Shown here: positions 63,822-64,000 of the stretch, one piece after another
Numbering within the stretch: position 1 is the stretch's first letter
Layout of the letters: every line of letters starts with the position of its first letter
Assembly (NCBI RefSeq): GCF_018327705.1
Contig: NZ_BNEM01000001.1
Coordinates: 4,278,001-4,342,000 of the forward strand
DNA: 64,000 bases
From: Catellatospora sp. TT07R-123
Lineage (GTDB): Bacteria; Actinomycetota; Actinomycetes; Mycobacteriales; Micromonosporaceae
Direction: 5' to 3'
Translations under genes and position numbers: made by a program
The notes under the pieces: model-generated
What the model saw: only the letters and a program-made list of their open reading frames with translations
Told to the model about the DNA's origin: nothing
The model's database searches: none

Positions 63822-63908
63822 GCCGACACCCTATGGCCTGGACGCCCCGGCGCCTAGTGATCTCCCACCGTGCCGGGCCCGATCCAGGCCCCCCGGTACG
63901 CTGGCCAG

Positions 63909-64000
63909 GTGACCGATTTCGCCGAACTGGACGCCATGTCGACCGAGCAGCTGCGCGAGCGCGCGTTCGCGAAGGCGCGCGACGAGCGCGACCTGGGCTT
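63909..64000 (+). CDS. Unknown protein, N-terminal fragment
   Basis: A GTG at 63909 opens a frame that reads MTDFAELDAMSTEQLRERAF and then AKARDERDLG to the window edge. It is helical and charged, with normal high-GC codon use. The gene continues beyond the window and cannot be identified from 30 residues. Confidence 0.55.
   Translation, partial: MTDFAELDAMSTEQLRERAFAKARDERDLG

Overview
This window looks like chromosomal DNA from a high-GC actinobacterium, most likely of the Micromonosporaceae. The assignment rests on very high GC codon use, frequent GTG starts, ATGA/GTGA gene overlaps, and a gene set that includes Lsr2, CarD, ClpC, RadA-DisA, septum-formation lipoproteins and DUF3180. It is an inference from gene content; no 16S rRNA gene is present. 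I recognise no tRNA, rRNA, CRISPR array, insertion sequence or integrase.

Layout. 1-2.3 kb: tyrosine/homogentisate breakdown (fumarylacetoacetase end fragment, an uncharacterised partner protein, homogentisate dioxygenase) around a divergent promoter with a strong palindrome. 2.5-16.3 kb: an exopolysaccharide locus of Wzx/Wzy type. A priming sugar transferase is followed by a seven-gene minus-strand operon in which every junction overlaps (Wzz-like protein, DUF3048-like lipoprotein, Wzy-like polymerase, APH-like kinase, sulfotransferase, Wzx flippase, GH26-like lipoprotein). A divergent three-gene plus-strand operon follows (Alg14-like, Alg13-like fused to a sulfotransferase, GT2). 16.3-22.3 kb: secreted or anchored surface proteins (DNRLRE plus GH26-like enzyme, and two delta-60-type propeller proteins, one with a malectin domain) that probably act on or bind the polymer. 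Together these suggest a sulfated extracellular polysaccharide.

22.7-34.2 kb: housekeeping genes: ispF, ispD, carD, small membrane proteins, a UbiA prenyltransferase, a lipoprotein, radA, disA (c-di-AMP synthesis), peptide deformylase, an ACT-domain protein, mutY and a polysaccharide deacetylase lipoprotein. 34.2-49.1 kb: clpC, lsr2, a 765-bp gene-poor gap, a methyltransferase, the cofactor genes nadB-nadC-coaX, two tandem septum-formation lipoproteins, a DUF2520-panC-panD pantothenate operon, and a MidA-type methyltransferase beside a lone nuoD. 49.1-54.4 kb: a coiled-coil membrane protein, an orphan ABC-type permease, DUF3180, and folK facing away from folP-folB across only 18 bp.

54.6-63.0 kb: a tightly coupled seven-gene cluster resembling a Gram-positive type IV secretion/conjugation apparatus: pilin-like and TcpE-like membrane proteins, a VirB4-like ATPase with a long proline-rich N-terminus, a VirB6-like membrane protein, a VirB8-like protein, a lysozyme/M23 cell-wall hydrolase and an unknown cytosolic protein. 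No relaxase, coupling ATPase or integrase is visible. The distal half is noticeably less GC-rich and carries two TTA leucine codons. The window ends with a VirB8/NTF2-like protein, a 52-residue membrane protein and the start of an unknown gene. Two intergenic features recur: a long palindromic element (two copies) and a GAGCGAG-rich repeat at gene starts.
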